From the NCBI GenBank assembly GCA_000069925.1, contig AM422018.1:62001-126000 (forward strand): DNA of 64,000 nt, given 5' to 3'. A program made the position numbers and the translations under genes. The stretch is from Candidatus Phytoplasma australiense. Lineage in GTDB: Bacteria > Bacillota_I > Bacilli_A > Acholeplasmatales > Acholeplasmataceae. This document shows positions 18,306-25,477 of this stretch, one piece after another. Numbering within the stretch: the first letter of the stretch is position 1; every line of letters begins with the position of its first letter. The notes beneath the pieces are model-generated. The model did not search any database, had not been told where the DNA came from, and was given only the letters and a program-made list of their open reading frames with translations.

Positions 18306-18395
18306 TTAAACTATTTGTTTGGTTATGTTAACGCACAAAGATTTATGATTAAAAACGTTAATATTATTAAAATCTAAATTAGATATTTGTTTCAT
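18306..18395 (-). pseudogene. Severed N-terminus of the nuclease-like gene
   Basis: 29 codons (MKQISNLDFNNINVFNHKSL and nine more) starting 10 bases after AAAGGAAA and ending at TAA 18306-18308. The frame continues through PIFFNKTFNQY into the ATG of the 17763-18272 frame, 123 bases on, with no frame change. This is therefore one gene with a nonsense codon, not two. Confidence 0.7.
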
Positions 18396-18417
18396 ATTTT
18401 TATTTCCTTTTTTATTC

Positions 18418-19701
18418 TTATTCTTTTGCTTCAAATCTTTGGATTTGTTTATAAAAATTAAAACTACATTCACCTAATTGACCGCTACGGTTTTTGGCAA
18501 TAATTAAATTCGTATGTGGGTTAATATCAGGTTTTTGATAATAACTTTCGCGGTGTAATAACATCACAACATCAGCGTCTTGTTCGATTGTTCCCGAATC
18601 TCTTAAATCTGTTAATTGTGGGCTTTTAACTTCTCTTACATAGGTTGCACGGTTCATTTGACTCAAAGCTACAATTGGAATATTAAGTTCACTTGCTAGT
18701 TTTTTTAATTTGCGTGAAATCACAGATATTGCTTGGTATGAATTAAAACTTTGGTCGTCTTTTAATAAATGGAGGTAATCAATGAAGACAATATCAAGCC
18801 CCTTAGTATATTTCATTTGACGGCATTTGGTTTTAATATCTTCAATTTTGTTATTTCTATCATCATCAATTAAAATGTTTAATTGCGTAATTTTGTCATC
18901 AGCGATAAGTAACTGTAATTTGTCATTTTTAGTTAAGTTTTTGTGTTGGAGTTGTTTTAAAGGGATTTGAGAAGCAGAAGAAAGTAGCCTAATTCCTAAT
19001 TCTTCTGCTGCCATTTCTAAACTAAAAATAACTGCTTTTTGGTTTTCGGGGTTGGTAGTAAATTTTTTTGCAATATTACAAGCCAAATTTAACATAAAAG
19101 CAGTTTTCCCCATCCCAGTTCTTGCTCCTAAGATAATTAATTCCTTTGGTTTGAAACCAGAAATTAATTCATCTAGATTTTTGAAACCTGTTTTTATTCC
19201 TACAAATTGGTTGTCTTTGTCATCATTAACTATACTTTGGCGAATATAAGGAATTAATTTTTTTGTAGAAATGAAAGGAGATTTAGTTTTTTGCATAAAA
19301 CTTTCTACTTGGGTTTTGACTGCTTGCAAATAATTATGGATATTTTTACTTTTTGATAATTCAGTAGGTAATTGCTTGATTAATCCCAACAAATCTCTTT
19401 TAAGGGCATTTTCTTTAATTAAATCAATGTAAGTTTCTAAATATTCACTTGCAGGGGACGTCTCCACTAATTCAATTAAATAATCAATTCCTCCTATTTT
19501 GTATAAATTGTTATCTAAAACGGAACCCACCGTAACATAATCAATTTCGCGATTTTGCAGTTTTAATTGCTTCATTGTCTCAAAGATACAACGATGCTTG
19601 GGGTTGGAAAAATTGTTTGTGTTGACTAAATTTATAACAACATCCATTTTTTCTGGTTTTAATAATAGTGTTCCCAATAATGCACGTTCGGCTTCAATCA
19701 T
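18418..19701 (-). CDS. dnaB: Replicative DNA helicase DnaB (PMU copy)
   Basis: Hexameric 5'-3' helicase. 427 residues: N-terminal DnaB domain beginning MIEAERALLGTLLLKPEKMD, linker, then the RecA-like ATPase with Walker A GARTGMGKT, Walker B DIVFIDYLHLL, the DnaB motif SQMNRATYVR, and the Arg-finger zone DSGTIEQDADVVMLLHR. AGGAGT precedes the ATG by 8 bases. It is the first gene of the minus-strand PMU operon. A hairpin followed by eight T lies 30 bases upstream of the start. A second dnaB is at 42355 and a scar of a third at 56478-56586. Confidence 0.95.
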   Translation of the reverse strand: MIEAERALLGTLLLKPEKMDVVINLVNTNNFSNPKHRCIFETMKQLKLQNREIDYVTVGSVLDNNLYKIGGIDYLIELVETSPASEYLETYIDLIKENALKRDLLGLIKQLPTELSKSKNIHNYLQAVKTQVESFMQKTKSPFISTKKLIPYIRQSIVNDDKDNQFVGIKTGFKNLDELISGFKPKELIILGARTGMGKTAFMLNLACNIAKKFTTNPENQKAVIFSLEMAAEELGIRLLSSASQIPLKQLQHKNLTKNDKLQLLIADDKITQLNILIDDDRNNKIEDIKTKCRQMKYTKGLDIVFIDYLHLLKDDQSFNSYQAISVISRKLKKLASELNIPIVALSQMNRATYVREVKSPQLTDLRDSGTIEQDADVVMLLHRESYYQKPDINPHTNLIIAKNRSGQLGECSFNFYKQIQRFEAKE

Positions 19702-19732
19702 CTTTCAAACTCCTTTTTCTCAGTTTGGATAC

Positions 19733-19775
19733 AAAAAAAACCAAACTGTTTATTTTTAATTAATAAACAATTTGG
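19733..19775 (-). terminator. Terminator-like hairpin in the dnaB leader
   Basis: CCAAACTGTTTATT (19741-19754) and AATAAACAATTTGG (19762-19775) form a 14-bp stem with one mismatch and a 7-base loop. On the minus strand it is followed by eight T (19733-19740), then the dnaB ribosome site. It can insulate the PMU operon from outside transcription or act as an attenuator. Confidence 0.65.
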
Positions 19776-19803
19776 ATAAATTTGTTGTTCTCAACCAGTA
19801 CCA
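19733..19803 (+). repeat. Right copy of PMU-edge direct repeat
   Basis: 19778-19803 is identical to 6793-6818 in the same orientation; the hairpin arm 19741-19754 corresponds to 6718-6731. The copies bracket the tra5-dnaB block. Confidence 0.6.
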
Positions 19804-19811
19804 CTTTTTTG

Positions 19812-20011
19812 GGGCAATCTATTTCATACACTGACGAATTATTAAGAAGAAAATATCACTTAGAACAAAACTTAGAAACAAAAGAATAAAACGAGAATAT
19901 TAAAAAAGAAGATTTAAAACAAAAAAATCCGAGTTACGCTCGCGCTCAACAACGCCTGCAAGCTAGAAGAGTTGGTAAAATCCCTGAAATGGTTATGATT
20001 CCAAATAAATA
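19812..20011 (+). pseudogene. C-terminal remnant of an unknown PMU gene
   Basis: The plus strand reads QSISYTDELLRRKYHLEQNL, ETKE, an in-frame TAA, then NENIKKEDLKQKNPSYARAQ, QRLQARRVGKIPEMVMIPNK and a stop at 20009-20011. It starts right at the right PMU-edge repeat, so the 5' part was lost at that junction. Charged, helical; family not recognised. Confidence 0.5.
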
Positions 20012-20045
20012 ATTATTTTAGCTAATTATTTTATTAATAAAATTG

Positions 20046-20093
20046 TATAATGGTGATAAGTGATATGATTAATTATCACCATTATCAAGAAAG
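20046..20093 (+). promoter_or_regulatory. Promoter -10 inside a 13-bp palindrome
   Basis: ATAATGGTGATAA (20047-20059) and TTATCACCATTAT (20073-20085) are perfect inverted repeats, and the left arm overlaps a TATAAT at 20046-20051. The AAAGG ribosome site of the next gene follows at 20089. The arrangement suggests an operator or an RNA stem covering the start of the transcript; no T-tract follows, so it is not a standard terminator. Confidence 0.45.
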
Positions 20094-20104
20094 GTAAATA
20101 AATT

Positions 20105-20914
20105 ATGAAACAACCAAACTTTTTCTAAAAACATTTAGTAACTATTATTATCATTTTACTTTTCGTAATAGCAATTATCATAGGCATTAACCAAGGATTT
20201 AATGATTATCAAAACGAAAAAAATTCTTTATCTCCTTTAGGACAAACTCCAGAAAAAGATTCCTTAGAACCTGAAAACCTGCCAAACCCTTCCAGATCTA
20301 AACGTTCTACGGAAGAAACTTCACAACCGAAAATTAAAACCACTGCTGCTCGTTTAGAACAAATTAAAACTTATCTTTTTGCAGAAACTACTGACGCTTC
20401 TAAATTACCATCTGATTTATCAGCTAGAGAACAAGAAGAAATTTCTAAAATAAAACAAAGTTGTCAACAATCTTTAAAATATTTAGAAAATAGAAAAACT
20501 CGCCCTACTGGCATTAACAAATGTCAAAAAGAATGTGATGAATACCAATCGCAATTAAATCTTATTTCACCGCAAATAAAATCTTTTGAACAACAAAAAT
20601 TAGCATTAGAAGAACAACGCGACGAAAAAGACCAAGAAGTTAATATATTAAAACAACTTGATAGAAAAGGTAACGAAGATAAAATTGATAAACTCCAAGC
20701 TAAAATTTTAGAGATAGTTGGTGAAATTGGAAAAATCAAAGTTAAAATTAAGGATTTAGAAGCAGACCAAAGAAAATATCAAAATATGTTAACTCGTGCT
20801 GAAAAATATAAAAAAGATTTAGAAGAACAATATAAAGATGCTGAATTACAATATAAAAATGAAATCTTAAAATCCCTCAACAATCTTTACGAAATCACCT
20901 CAGCTGAGGGATAA
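20105..20914 (+). pseudogene. Membrane-anchored coiled-coil protein with TAA at codon 8
   Basis: From ATG 20105 (AAAGG 12 bases upstream) the frame reads MKQPNFF, a TAA at 20126-20128, then continues open for 261 codons to TAA 20912-20914. After the stop come a transmembrane segment (LVTIIIILLFVIAIIIGI), a Ser/Pro/Glu-rich linker and a long coiled coil (about 100-265, for example LEEQRDEKDQEVNILKQLDR). There is no ATG, GTG or TTG between the stop and codon 228, so the protein can only be made by readthrough, an AUU/AUA-type start or not at all. It lies 23 bases before the second SVM effector gene, so it may be co-transcribed. Likely a recent single-base nonsense mutation. Confidence 0.75.
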
Positions 20915-20937
20915 ATAAAAATAAGGAGTAATATATA

Positions 20938-21288
20938 ATGTTAGTAAAAAATAAATTACATCTTTTACCATTCTTTTTAATTAGTTGTTTAGGATTATTA
21001 TTTGTGATAAATAATAATCAAGTTATGGCGACAAAAGATGACTTATATAAACATAAAGAAAAAACAGAAATGAAAAATAAATCACTAATCATACCAAACA
21101 AAGATAAAACAATTATAAAACATAAACCAATCGCTAACCAAGAAATTCAAGAATTTGCTAATGATTTTAGAAAAAAACCTCATTTAAGACGAGATAAAGC
21201 GTTACAACGTCTAATTAATCATTTGTTTTTAATAGATAAATTACCACTAAAAGACTTTGATTTGGCTAATTTTAAACCTGAAAAATAA
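20938..21288 (+). CDS. Secreted effector candidate with SVM-type signal peptide
   Basis: 116 residues. Residues 1-31 are an SVM-type signal peptide ending LLFVINNNQVMA; the mature 85 residues are basic and hydrophilic (KHKEKTEMKNKSLIIPNKDK), with a helical C-terminal half (EIQEFANDFRKKPHLRRDKA). No transmembrane segment, so secretion is expected. AAGGAG lies 9 bases before the ATG. It differs completely from the 8471-8836 mature protein, in line with the mosaic idea that a common signal is attached to varied effectors. Lys/Arg-rich segments could direct it to the host nucleus, but that is inference only. Confidence 0.78.
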   Translation: MLVKNKLHLLPFFLISCLGLLFVINNNQVMATKDDLYKHKEKTEMKNKSLIIPNKDKTIIKHKPIANQEIQEFANDFRKKPHLRRDKALQRLINHLFLIDKLPLKDFDLANFKPEK

Positions 21289-21411
21289 TTTATTATTTTC
21301 ACAAAAAAAAGAAAGATTTTATTAAACAAAAAAATTATTAAATAAAATACTTTTCAAATAAAAATAAACCTTCCTAAAAAGAATTTATTGTTATTTTTTT
21401 TAATAAAACCC

Positions 21412-21504
21412 GATAAAACAGTTTTTTAACAATCAATTCTTTAAAAAATAAAGTTATGTTAACAAAACAGAAATGAGCTTAGAAATGGAGAAAAAATTAA
21501 AATC
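21412..21504 (+). mobile_element. Truncated 5' end of a tra5 element
   Basis: Matches the upstream region and first 11 codons of tra5 (rc of about 8280-8375): the shared string runs from CAGTTTTTTAACAATCAA through ATGAGCTTAGAAATGGAG to AAATTAAAAT, then similarity stops abruptly at 21504. Only the leader and start of the transposase remain. Confidence 0.8.
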
Positions 21505-21505
21505 T

Positions 21506-21710
21506 TTATCAAAAAATTTATGATATCAAACTTTTAAATTATATAAATAAACAAATTTGGTATTATTCACATGAACGAAATCAAATAGCGATTCAAATTT
21601 CAAGTAGTTCTTATCAAGTTCCCGCAATACAAGAAATGATCGCAAAACATCAAAAATTAGTGATAAAAATTCAGGATCTAGATGAAAAATATACTAAATT
21701 AAATAAATAA
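21506..21710 (+). pseudogene. C-terminal gene fragment fused to the tra5 scar
   Basis: An open stretch without a start codon reads YQKIYDIKLLNYINKQIWYY, then SHERNQIAIQISSSSYQVPA, IQEMIAKHQKLVIKIQDLDE and KYTKLNK before TAA at 21708-21710. It begins at the tra5 break point, which suggests that insertion or deletion by the IS removed the 5' part. A good terminator follows. Protein family not recognised. Confidence 0.55.
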
Positions 21711-21732
21711 AATAATTGTTAATCACAACCCT

Positions 21733-21758
21733 AAAGACCCTGAGAGAGGGTCTTTTTT
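21733..21758 (+). terminator. Strong rho-independent terminator
   Basis: AAAGACCCT (21733-21741) pairs with AGGGTCTTT (21747-21755) with the 5-base loop GAGAG, followed by T to 21758. Confidence 0.9.
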
Positions 21759-21890
21759 ATTTAACCATGCTTATCAAACATCCAGACTCTTTAAACAAAG
21801 GTCTTTTTTTATACCCAAATCACAAAAAAGGAGGTTATTAAATAATGTTTAAAGTAATTAAAATCCCCTTTATCTAAAAAATTAATAATT

Positions 21891-22268
21891 ATGTTATTAA
21901 TTATTATCTTCAATTTTGTCCCTTCCATCAATGCTCATTCTTCTTATTTTCATCGTCAAAAGAAAACAGTCATCAAATTAGCTGATAAAGAAACCCTCCA
22001 AAAAGAATGGTTAGCGACCCAACCCAAAATGAAAAGATATGACATTCCTGTTTTAAACAAAGAAAGCATCCCTGAAATCCTAAAATATTTCAATATTGAA
22101 ACTTCTACCTATGGTTTAGATACAAAGCCTACTTATAATCCTTATGCCAAAAATATCTTCTACTGGGAACTCAAAAATCCTCCTGCAGGATTAATCTGTG
22201 CTTTTTTCAAAGCCAAAAAAACCCTTTTAAGGAGAAATATCCTCAAAATGACGATGAACACACCTTAG
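21891..22268 (+). CDS. Fragment 1 of the broken secreted-protein gene
   Basis: 125 codons. Starts within the signal segment (MLLIIIFNFVPSINAHSSYF) without its own ribosome site; the true start is ATG 21845 in another frame. It derails at the A7 run 22215-22221, where the correct frame would continue as PFKEKYPQNDDEHTLDNLLK. Confidence 0.45.
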   Translation: MLLIIIFNFVPSINAHSSYFHRQKKTVIKLADKETLQKEWLATQPKMKRYDIPVLNKESIPEILKYFNIETSTYGLDTKPTYNPYAKNIFYWELKNPPAGLICAFFKAKKTLLRRNILKMTMNTP

Positions 22269-22354
22269 ATAACCTTTTAAAATACGAAATCGCTATCGAA
22301 GAAGCTTTCGTATTTTGGGATGATCAACAAAAAACTCAGGAAGAAAAAGGCAAT

Positions 22355-22642
22355 ATGGAATTAATCATCATCAATCTCTTTGTTGACCAAAGCAAAGAAG
22401 AAGCGATTAATAATTACTTAATCAAAAACCAAATCATCCAAGAACCCAAACTAATTAAATTAGGTTGTTATAATATTACCCCTACCACAGGTTTAATCGC
22501 TCCTTTACCTTTAGGAACAGTTAATGGTTTTGAAATTGCTGCTATTTACTTTGATGATGGGGTTCGTCTGCTCCCCAAAAACCAAAAAACTAGACCTTTA
22601 AAATATATAATAGAACAACTAGAAGAAATAATAAAACGATAA
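22355..22642 (+). CDS. Fragment 2 of the broken secreted-protein gene
   Basis: 95 codons from an internal ATG; the frame is open upstream to about 22222. It contains the homologous motif IAAIYFDDGVRLLP and stops at TAA 22640-22642, beyond which the same frame continues uninterrupted (QTELNQTEDEIIKELLAKRI). A single C-to-T change (CAA to TAA) would explain the stop. Confidence 0.45.
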   Translation: MELIIINLFVDQSKEEAINNYLIKNQIIQEPKLIKLGCYNITPTTGLIAPLPLGTVNGFEIAAIYFDDGVRLLPKNQKTRPLKYIIEQLEEIIKR

Positions 22643-22687
22643 CAAACCGAATTAAATCAAACTGAAGATGAAATAATAAAAGAGTTA

Positions 22688-23386
22688 TTGGCAAAACGAA
22701 TTGAATCTTTACAAGAAGAAATTAAAGAACAATACCAAGAAATCATCAACCACCAAACTTACACCATTGAAGATTTATTGAGACTCTCCAATGGCGCCAA
22801 AAACATCTATCTTTTTTCCTTCAATGCTCAAAAAAGAATTAAAAGCATCGAATTACCTGATGCTATTGATCCTTACCAAGCTATTCGCAACTGGCAACGA
22901 GAAAACAACCTTTGCACTTTCCCTCCTCTAGTTCAAGAAGATGACTATGAAGAACAAAGCGAAAATCGTGATGCTGGTTTTGAAATTAATTCTCCTGCTT
23001 ATAAAAAAATTTCTATTCTTTCCCCAATTAAAATAGTCAAACATACTTTTGAAACTACTAATTGTTGTTATTTTGTAGTTTGTAAAAATGATACACTCCA
23101 AATTAAACTTGCCCAAAAATATCGTGATGCTTATGTAAATTGGATGAAGCAATGTTACATTAAACCTGGCATTTCTTATTCAGCTCAAGAAATAAGAAAT
23201 AAATTTGGTCGTTCATCAAGAGACATTTATAATGAAGAAGGGGAAAAATGTAGATATTATTATGTTACAAATACTTTCATAGATGATTGGTACGTTAATG
23301 GGCGTGAATGTTCTGGCTCAAACAATACTTTTTCTCATTTTTATGACACCACTCCTCCGCCCAAAAAACCTCAAGAATTGATGTAA
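22688..23386 (+). CDS. Fragment 3 of the broken secreted-protein gene
   Basis: 232 codons from an internal TTG, same frame as fragment 2. Carries DLLRLSNGAKNIYLF, EINSPAYKKISILSPIKI and a Cys-containing region (TNCCYFVVCK). The C-terminus (FYDTTPPPKKPQELM) differs from the intact paralogue at 27120. A remnant of the PMU cassette domain follows 36 bases later. Confidence 0.5.
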   Translation: MAKRIESLQEEIKEQYQEIINHQTYTIEDLLRLSNGAKNIYLFSFNAQKRIKSIELPDAIDPYQAIRNWQRENNLCTFPPLVQEDDYEEQSENRDAGFEINSPAYKKISILSPIKIVKHTFETTNCCYFVVCKNDTLQIKLAQKYRDAYVNWMKQCYIKPGISYSAQEIRNKFGRSSRDIYNEEGEKCRYYYVTNTFIDDWYVNGRECSGSNNTFSHFYDTTPPPKKPQELM

Positions 23387-23421
23387 ATGATAAAGATTCG
23401 TGATATTCAAAACCCGAAATA

Positions 23422-23532
23422 AAAAACTACTACCTTTACTTCAACCCAAAACAAAGATATATCACACTTTACACTAAGAAATTTAATACTCAACCAACAG
23501 AAGAATCATCAAAAACAAGATTAAGAGGATAA
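23422..23532 (+). pseudogene. Orphan tail of the shared PMU C-terminal domain
   Basis: Frame without start reads KNYYLYFNPKQRYITLYTKK, then FNTQPTEESSKTRLRG and TAA. This matches KNYYLHFNPKQRYITLYTKK at the end of the 8867-9949 and 13483-15576 proteins, with a different final tail. It is thus a third, truncated copy of the cassette, on the opposite strand. Confidence 0.8.
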
Positions 23533-23769
23533 AATTATAATTATAATTTCTTCTACTGACTAATTTTAAAATACCCCCAAATCAAACATACCTCTTTAAC
23601 GCATTATTTTGCCCTTCTCGATGTGATTTTTAAACCTTAGGGATTGATTTATACCCCTTTAAATCCAATTTAGCCTCTAAGTGACCTTCAAAAAACCTTG
23701 TAAATACGTACTTTTAATTTTTACAATTTTGGCATAAATTAAAACGGATCATTTTTCAATCTAATTTAT
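23533..23769. other. Spacer of moderate complexity, no gene found
   Basis: Contains no reading frame over 40 codons with a ribosome site on either strand. It is less AT-biased than the usual spacers, so it may be an old gene scar. I cannot assign it. Confidence 0.3.
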
Positions 23770-23798
23770 AACCCCCCTCTAGTTGAGGGGGGGTTTTT
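23770..23798 (+). terminator. GC-rich rho-independent terminator
   Basis: AACCCCCCTC (23770-23779) pairs with GAGGGGGGGTT (23785-23795) with the 5-base loop TAGTT, followed by T. The stem is far more GC-rich than the surrounding DNA. Confidence 0.9.
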
Positions 23799-23880
23799 AT
23801 TTTTTCCATCATCATTTTCGCTAGTTTTTGTGGTGAGGGATTTGCCAATTAACCGTGTTATTATATAACACAAACAACCC

Positions 23881-23977
23881 AAAATTAAAAATTCCGCATT
23901 ATTGTGTAAAAAAATTTAATCCATGTCGTTTTTATGGAGAGTTTTTCTTTTTTTTTTTTTTGACCTATATATAATGG
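23881..23977 (+). repeat. Direct repeat, copy 1, left of the palindrome/IS3 scar
   Basis: About 95 bases (ATTCCGCATTATTGTGTAAA through GACCTATATATAATGG) repeated at 25276-25366 in the same orientation with a few base changes and a longer T run here. The two copies bracket the nested palindromes and the decayed IS3 transposase. Confidence 0.85.
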
Positions 23978-24104
23978 TATGTTTCTAATAAGGTTAAACC
24001 CGTGGGTAAAACTAAACACCAATTCAAAAAAGCCCTCCAAGGCTGTTTTGAATTGGTTTGTGATGAGTAATGATTAATTCGGGTTTAACCTTATTAGAAA
24101 CATA
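23978..24104. mobile_element. MITE-like element with 25-bp perfect terminal inverted repeats
   Basis: 23978-24002 and 24080-24104 are exact reverse complements over 25 bases (TATGTTTCTAATAAGGTTAA and five more). Nested inside is a hairpin: ACCAATTCAAAA (24018-24029) with TTTTGAATTGGT (24046-24057), plus an inner AGCC/GGCT pair around the loop CTCCAA. 127 bases with no coding capacity. It could be a small non-autonomous element, a strong transcription stop, or a replication/recombination site. Confidence 0.65.
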
Positions 24105-24111
24105 ATCATTA

Positions 24112-24143
24112 ATATTATTTATTTAATCTTAAATAAATAATAT
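24112..24143. repeat. 15-bp perfect palindrome with 2-base loop
   Basis: ATATTATTTATTTAA (24112-24126), loop TC, TTAAATAAATAATAT (24129-24143). Immediately follows the MITE-like element. Confidence 0.7.
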
Positions 24144-24167
24144 AATCATATTATATAGTAATTTAAT

Positions 24168-24202
24168 AAATATATTTTAAAATTTAATTTTAAAATATAT
24201 TT
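24168..24202. repeat. 15-bp perfect palindrome with 5-base loop
   Basis: AAATATATTTTAAAA (24168-24182), loop TTTAA, TTTTAAAATATATTT (24188-24202). Third strong secondary structure in a row within 225 bases. Confidence 0.7.
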
Positions 24203-24268
24203 TTGAGTTATAATTATCTTTGTAATTAATAAAAAAAATATTAAGATATAAGATAATTGGTGTTAATA

Positions 24269-25200
24269 ATGCAAAAATTAAAGCAAAAAATAAGATTATT
24301 ACAAAATATGATTTCTCACATTCAAACTATTAATAAAAAATTAGATTTATTTATGTTTTCTCAAGACCTAAATTTAACTACCATTTTAAAAACAATTCGC
24401 ATTAATCGAAGTACTTATTATTGGCTAAAAATTGAAGAAAAGTTAAAATTAAAACAAACAAAATATTTTTTACAACAAAAAAGAATTAAAGTTTTATGTT
24501 TACACCACTAATATTTTTACGGCCATCGTAAAATTACTGATTTATACCAAAAAACTTTCAACGAAGCCATTACTAAGAAAAAAGTTTATCTTATCATGAA
24601 AGAAAATAATATTTGTTGTAAGTTAAGGCCTAAAAAAATAATTATTATTATCATAAAAATTTAAAATCTAACCTCCAAGTTGCACCAAATTTAATCAATC
24701 AAGACTTTACCTCATCCCAACCTATGAAAAAATTATTCACCGACATTACTTATTTTTCCACTTCCCAAGGATTTATCTATTTTTCTGCCATCATCGATTC
24801 TTTTAACAACCAAATCATCGCATCCCATACTTCGAATCACCAAGATAAAGAATTAATTTTAAATACAATCAAAAAACTACCTCCATTAAAAGAACCTTGT
24901 GTTATCCATTCCGACCAAGAATTAGTTTATCAATCCCTAAAAGTACAACAAACCTTAACTAAAAAAAGGTTTTTAATCAGCATGTCCCGCAAAGCAACCC
25001 CACGCGATAATGCTGTGATTGAGAACTTTTTTGGCCATATGAAAAGTATTTTATTCAACCAACATCCGTTTTTATTTCAACAAGTTCCATGCAAAATCAA
25101 AAAAATAATCAATCGATTCACTTCTTTTTGGAATCATAAATGGCTTTTAACTAAATTAAATACTTTATCGCCTTTAAAATATTCTCAATCTTTTAGATAA
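24269..25200 (+). pseudogene. Decayed IS3-family transposase (second lineage)
   Basis: From ATG 24269 an N-terminal piece (MQKLKQKIRLLQNMISHIQT) ends at a TAA at 24509-24511; the frame continues (YFYGHRKITDLYQKTFNEAI), meets further disruptions near 24640-24660, and the catalytic half is intact at 24724-25200. All three catalytic residues are visible: TDITYF, IHSDQELVY and NAVIENFFGHMKS. The sequence is clearly different from tra5, so it represents another IS3 lineage. The last 47 codons and the following 70 bases recur as a scar at 55312-55560. Confidence 0.85.
24724..25200 (+). CDS. Catalytic half of the decayed IS3 transposase
   Basis: 158 codons from an internal ATG with no ribosome site. 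Holds the whole rve integrase core with Asp (TDITY), Asp (HSDQE) and Glu (VIENFFG) and the IS3-type C-terminus (RFTSFWNHKWLLTKLNTLSP). Without the N-terminal DNA-binding half it should not transpose. Confidence 0.6.
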   Translation: MKKLFTDITYFSTSQGFIYFSAIIDSFNNQIIASHTSNHQDKELILNTIKKLPPLKEPCVIHSDQELVYQSLKVQQTLTKKRFLISMSRKATPRDNAVIENFFGHMKSILFNQHPFLFQQVPCKIKKIINRFTSFWNHKWLLTKLNTLSPLKYSQSFR

Positions 25201-25275
25201 ATATTTTAATTAATTGAGGAATTCAACTGCAACCTTTTTAAAAGAGGTTATTTCACTGTACATTTTTTTAAGTAA

Positions 25276-25366
25276 AAAATTAAAAATTCCGCATTATTGT
25301 ATAAAAAAATTTAATCCATGTCGTTTTTATGGAGAGTTTTTCTTTTTTTTGACCTATATATATGGT
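25276..25366 (+). repeat. Direct repeat, copy 2, right of the IS3 scar
   Basis: Same orientation as 23881-23977. It begins about 75 bases beyond the transposase stop. The sequence that follows (25380-25500, GTTTGAAAAGATATGAAATT) matches the inverted-repeat arm at 55720-55745, tying this locus to the IS3 scar there. Confidence 0.8.
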
Positions 25367-25477
25367 GTAGGGATAAAATATTTAAAAAATATCTTTTGAA
25401 ACTAGCAAATTATGAAAAAACATTAGACACTTTTTAAGTGTAATGAAATTACTTTGTTAGTTTGAAAAGATATGAAA

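Larger units (their letters stand above)
21845..23386 (+). pseudogene. Broken secreted-protein gene, homologous to 27120-28175
   Basis: A strong AAGGAGG precedes ATG 21845. The reading frame is interrupted by a frameshift after about six codons, a second frameshift at an A7 run (22215-22221) and a TAA at 22640-22642. Put together it encodes about 510 residues: an N-terminal signal segment (LIIMLLIIIFNFVPSINA), then a soluble body. The block LSNGAKNIYLF matches LGNGAKNMYIF, NSPAYKKISIL matches DSPAYLNINSI, and YFDDGVR matches YFDEGTR of the 27120-28175 protein, so the two are paralogues and this one is dead. Function of the family unknown. Confidence 0.75.
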
